Origin: an uncultured Dechloromonas sp.
GTDB taxonomy: Bacteria > Pseudomonadota > Gammaproteobacteria > Burkholderiales > Rhodocyclaceae
Assembly: GCA_946477505.1 (NCBI GenBank)
Contig: CAMKYP010000156.1
Coordinates: 1-8,352 of the forward strand
DNA length: 8,352 nucleotides
Reading direction: 5' to 3'
Positions 7,328 through 8,352 of this stretch are shown here, piece by piece. Under the pieces are notes generated by a model. That model did no database searches, was not told the origin of the DNA, and worked only from the letters and a program-made list of their open reading frames with translations. How positions within the stretch are numbered: position 1 is the stretch's first letter; each line of letters opens with the position of its first letter. Made by a program: the position numbers and the translations under genes.

Positions 7328-7789
7328 TCAGAACGGAATGTCGTCGCCCAGATCGTCGAACGAGGGCTTCGGCTTGTTCTTCGGCGGCGCCGGGGCGTAA
7401 TCGGCCGGCTCGTCGTAGCCGCCACCGCCGCCACCTGCCGGTGCGCCCATGCCCTGGCGCGAACCGAGCATCTTCATGTCGTCGCAGCGGATTTCGGTGG
7501 TGTAGCGCTCCTGGCCGTCCTTGTCTGTCCACTTGCGGGTACGCAGGCTGCCCTCGACGTAGACTTGGGAGCCCTTCTTCAGGTACTGGCTGCAAATCTC
7601 GGCCAGCTTGCCAAAAGCCGAGATGCGCACCCACTCGGTCATTTCCTTGCGCTCGCCGGTCTGCTTGTCCTTCCAGGTTTCGGTACAGGCGATGCTGAAA
7701 TTGCAGATTGCCTCGCCGCTGGCGGTATAACGCGTTTCCGGATCGCGCCCCAGATTCCCAATGCCGATCCATTTATTAACCGATGCCAT
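7328..7789 (-). CDS. ssb: Single-stranded DNA-binding protein
   Basis: SSB coats single-stranded DNA in replication, recombination and repair, normally as a tetramer, and recruits partner proteins through its C-terminal tip. The 153 residues start with the typical ASVNKWIGIGNLGRDPETRY. The OB fold runs to about 108, with TEWVRISAFGKLAEICSQYL (51-70) and QVYVEGSLRTRKW (75-87) containing the aromatic residues that stack on DNA. A short glycine/proline linker (GGGGGG at 119-124) leads to the acidic tip DDLGDDIPF (145-153), close to the E. coli tip. The linker is shorter than in E. coli SSB (178 residues). AGGAG at 7799-7803 lies 9 bases before ATG 7789 and overlaps the MFS stop codon, so the two genes are probably co-transcribed. 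Confidence 0.97.
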   Translation of the reverse strand: MASVNKWIGIGNLGRDPETRYTASGEAICNFSIACTETWKDKQTGERKEMTEWVRISAFGKLAEICSQYLKKGSQVYVEGSLRTRKWTDKDGQERYTTEIRCDDMKMLGSRQGMGAPAGGGGGGYDEPADYAPAPPKNKPKPSFDDLGDDIPF

Positions 7790-7801
7790 TGCCTGTATCT
7801 C

Positions 7802-8352
7802 CTAAACAGTGGGTGCCGCATCGGCCGGTTGGCGCCGCTGCGGGAAATTCATGGTATTCGCCACCGCCAGCCAGATCAGGACCAATCCGGTGCATGCGGC
7901 AAAAACAGCATTATCGCCGAAATGCTGCGCAATAGTTCCGCCCAGCGCGCCGCCGATGAAAAGCCCCATCGCCTGCGTCGTGTTGTATACGCCCAGTGCC
8001 GCACCCTTGGCGGCTGGCGGCGCGGTGCGCGAGACCAGGGAAGGCAAGGTGGCTTCCAGCACGTTGAAGGCGACGAAGAACAACAAAAGCCACAAGGCCA
8101 GCGCCCACAGGCTTTCGTGCATCAGGTACAGCCCGGCCTGGACGACGACCAGCAAGCCGACCGCGGCGATGAAGACCGGCCGCATCTTGTCCTTGCGCTC
8201 GGCGGCGATGATCGCCGGCACCATGATGACGAAGGACACCAGCACCGCCGGCAGATAGACCTTCCAGTGCGATGCGGCAGCGAGCCCGCCGTGATCAACC
8301 AGGGCGTGCGGCAGAACGACGAACATGGCCATCTGCACCATATGCAGCGTGA
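7802..8352 (-). CDS. MFS transporter, C-terminal half (5' end outside window)
   Basis: The frame is open from the window edge to TAG at 7802-7804, giving about 182 residues of the end of a major facilitator protein of the inner membrane. About six hydrophobic segments are visible and match TM7-12: MVQMAMFVVLPHAL, VYLPAVLVSFVIMVPAII, PVFIAAVGLLVVVQAGLYL, WALALWLLLFFVAFNVLEA, the glycine-rich ALGVYNTTQAMGLFIGGALG and VFAACTGLVLIWLAVANTM. The basic loop AAERKDKMRP between TM8 and TM9 is also typical. The ATG at 8341 is not the start, because the frame continues upstream and an MFS protein needs another 200 or so residues. Its substrate cannot be told. In many betaproteobacteria an MFS gene of this kind lies between uvrA and ssb; uvrA is not in the window. 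Its stop codon overlaps the ssb Shine-Dalgarno. Confidence 0.88.
   Translation of the reverse strand, partial: TLHMVQMAMFVVLPHALVDHGGLAAASHWKVYLPAVLVSFVIMVPAIIAAERKDKMRPVFIAAVGLLVVVQAGLYLMHESLWALALWLLLFFVAFNVLEATLPSLVSRTAPPAAKGAALGVYNTTQAMGLFIGGALGGTIAQHFGDNAVFAACTGLVLIWLAVANTMNFPQRRQPADAAPTV

Noticed and set aside
6634..7698. 354-codon plus-strand open frame opposite the HDOD gene and ssb
   Set aside because: It runs across two well-identified minus-strand genes and has the composition of an antisense shadow.

Overview
This is a GC-rich chromosomal window with dense genes on both strands and no RNA genes, mobile elements or CRISPR. The gene content suggests a betaproteobacterium, probably of the Rhodocyclaceae (Dechloromonas/Azonexus type): a stand-alone heptose-1-phosphate adenylyltransferase (hldC/rfaE2), an MFS transporter read straight into ssb, a Kup transporter and a LuxR-type regulator. 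The taxonomic call is an inference from remembered protein similarity and was not searched.

Left part (1-2630). The window opens inside a plus-strand gene whose end looks like the RCK/TrkA-C regulatory tail of a K+ channel or transporter. It converges, with a 6-base gap, on a minus-strand response regulator with two receiver domains and a LuxR/NarL-type HTH. Its first receiver has lost the phosphorylatable Asp. Upstream lies an AT-rich divergent intergenic region with a 22-bp near-perfect palindrome and a TTGAT-N3-ATCAA palindrome. On the other side is a small plus-strand gene of unknown function. A stretch of about 360 bases without an intact gene follows. It holds what may be a frameshifted remnant of a small minus-strand exported protein. 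After it comes a second small unknown gene with a good ribosome binding site.

Middle (2742-4366). hldC (ADP-heptose synthesis for the LPS core) is followed after 17 bases by a membrane-bound GGDEF diguanylate cyclase that retains both active site and inhibitory I-site. The two are probably co-transcribed.

Right part (4394-8352). All genes are on the minus strand. In transcription order they are the C-terminal half of an MFS transporter (cut by the window end), ssb, an HDOD-domain signalling protein and the K+ transporter kup, which converges on the cyclase gene. The MFS stop codon lies within the ssb Shine-Dalgarno region, so these two form an operon.

Most of the window is ordinary housekeeping and signalling sequence. 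I do not see a clearly new multi-gene system. The points most worth checking are the palindromic operator between the dual-receiver regulator and the unknown small gene, the two uncharacterised small proteins, the possible frameshifted small gene, and the hldC-cyclase pairing.
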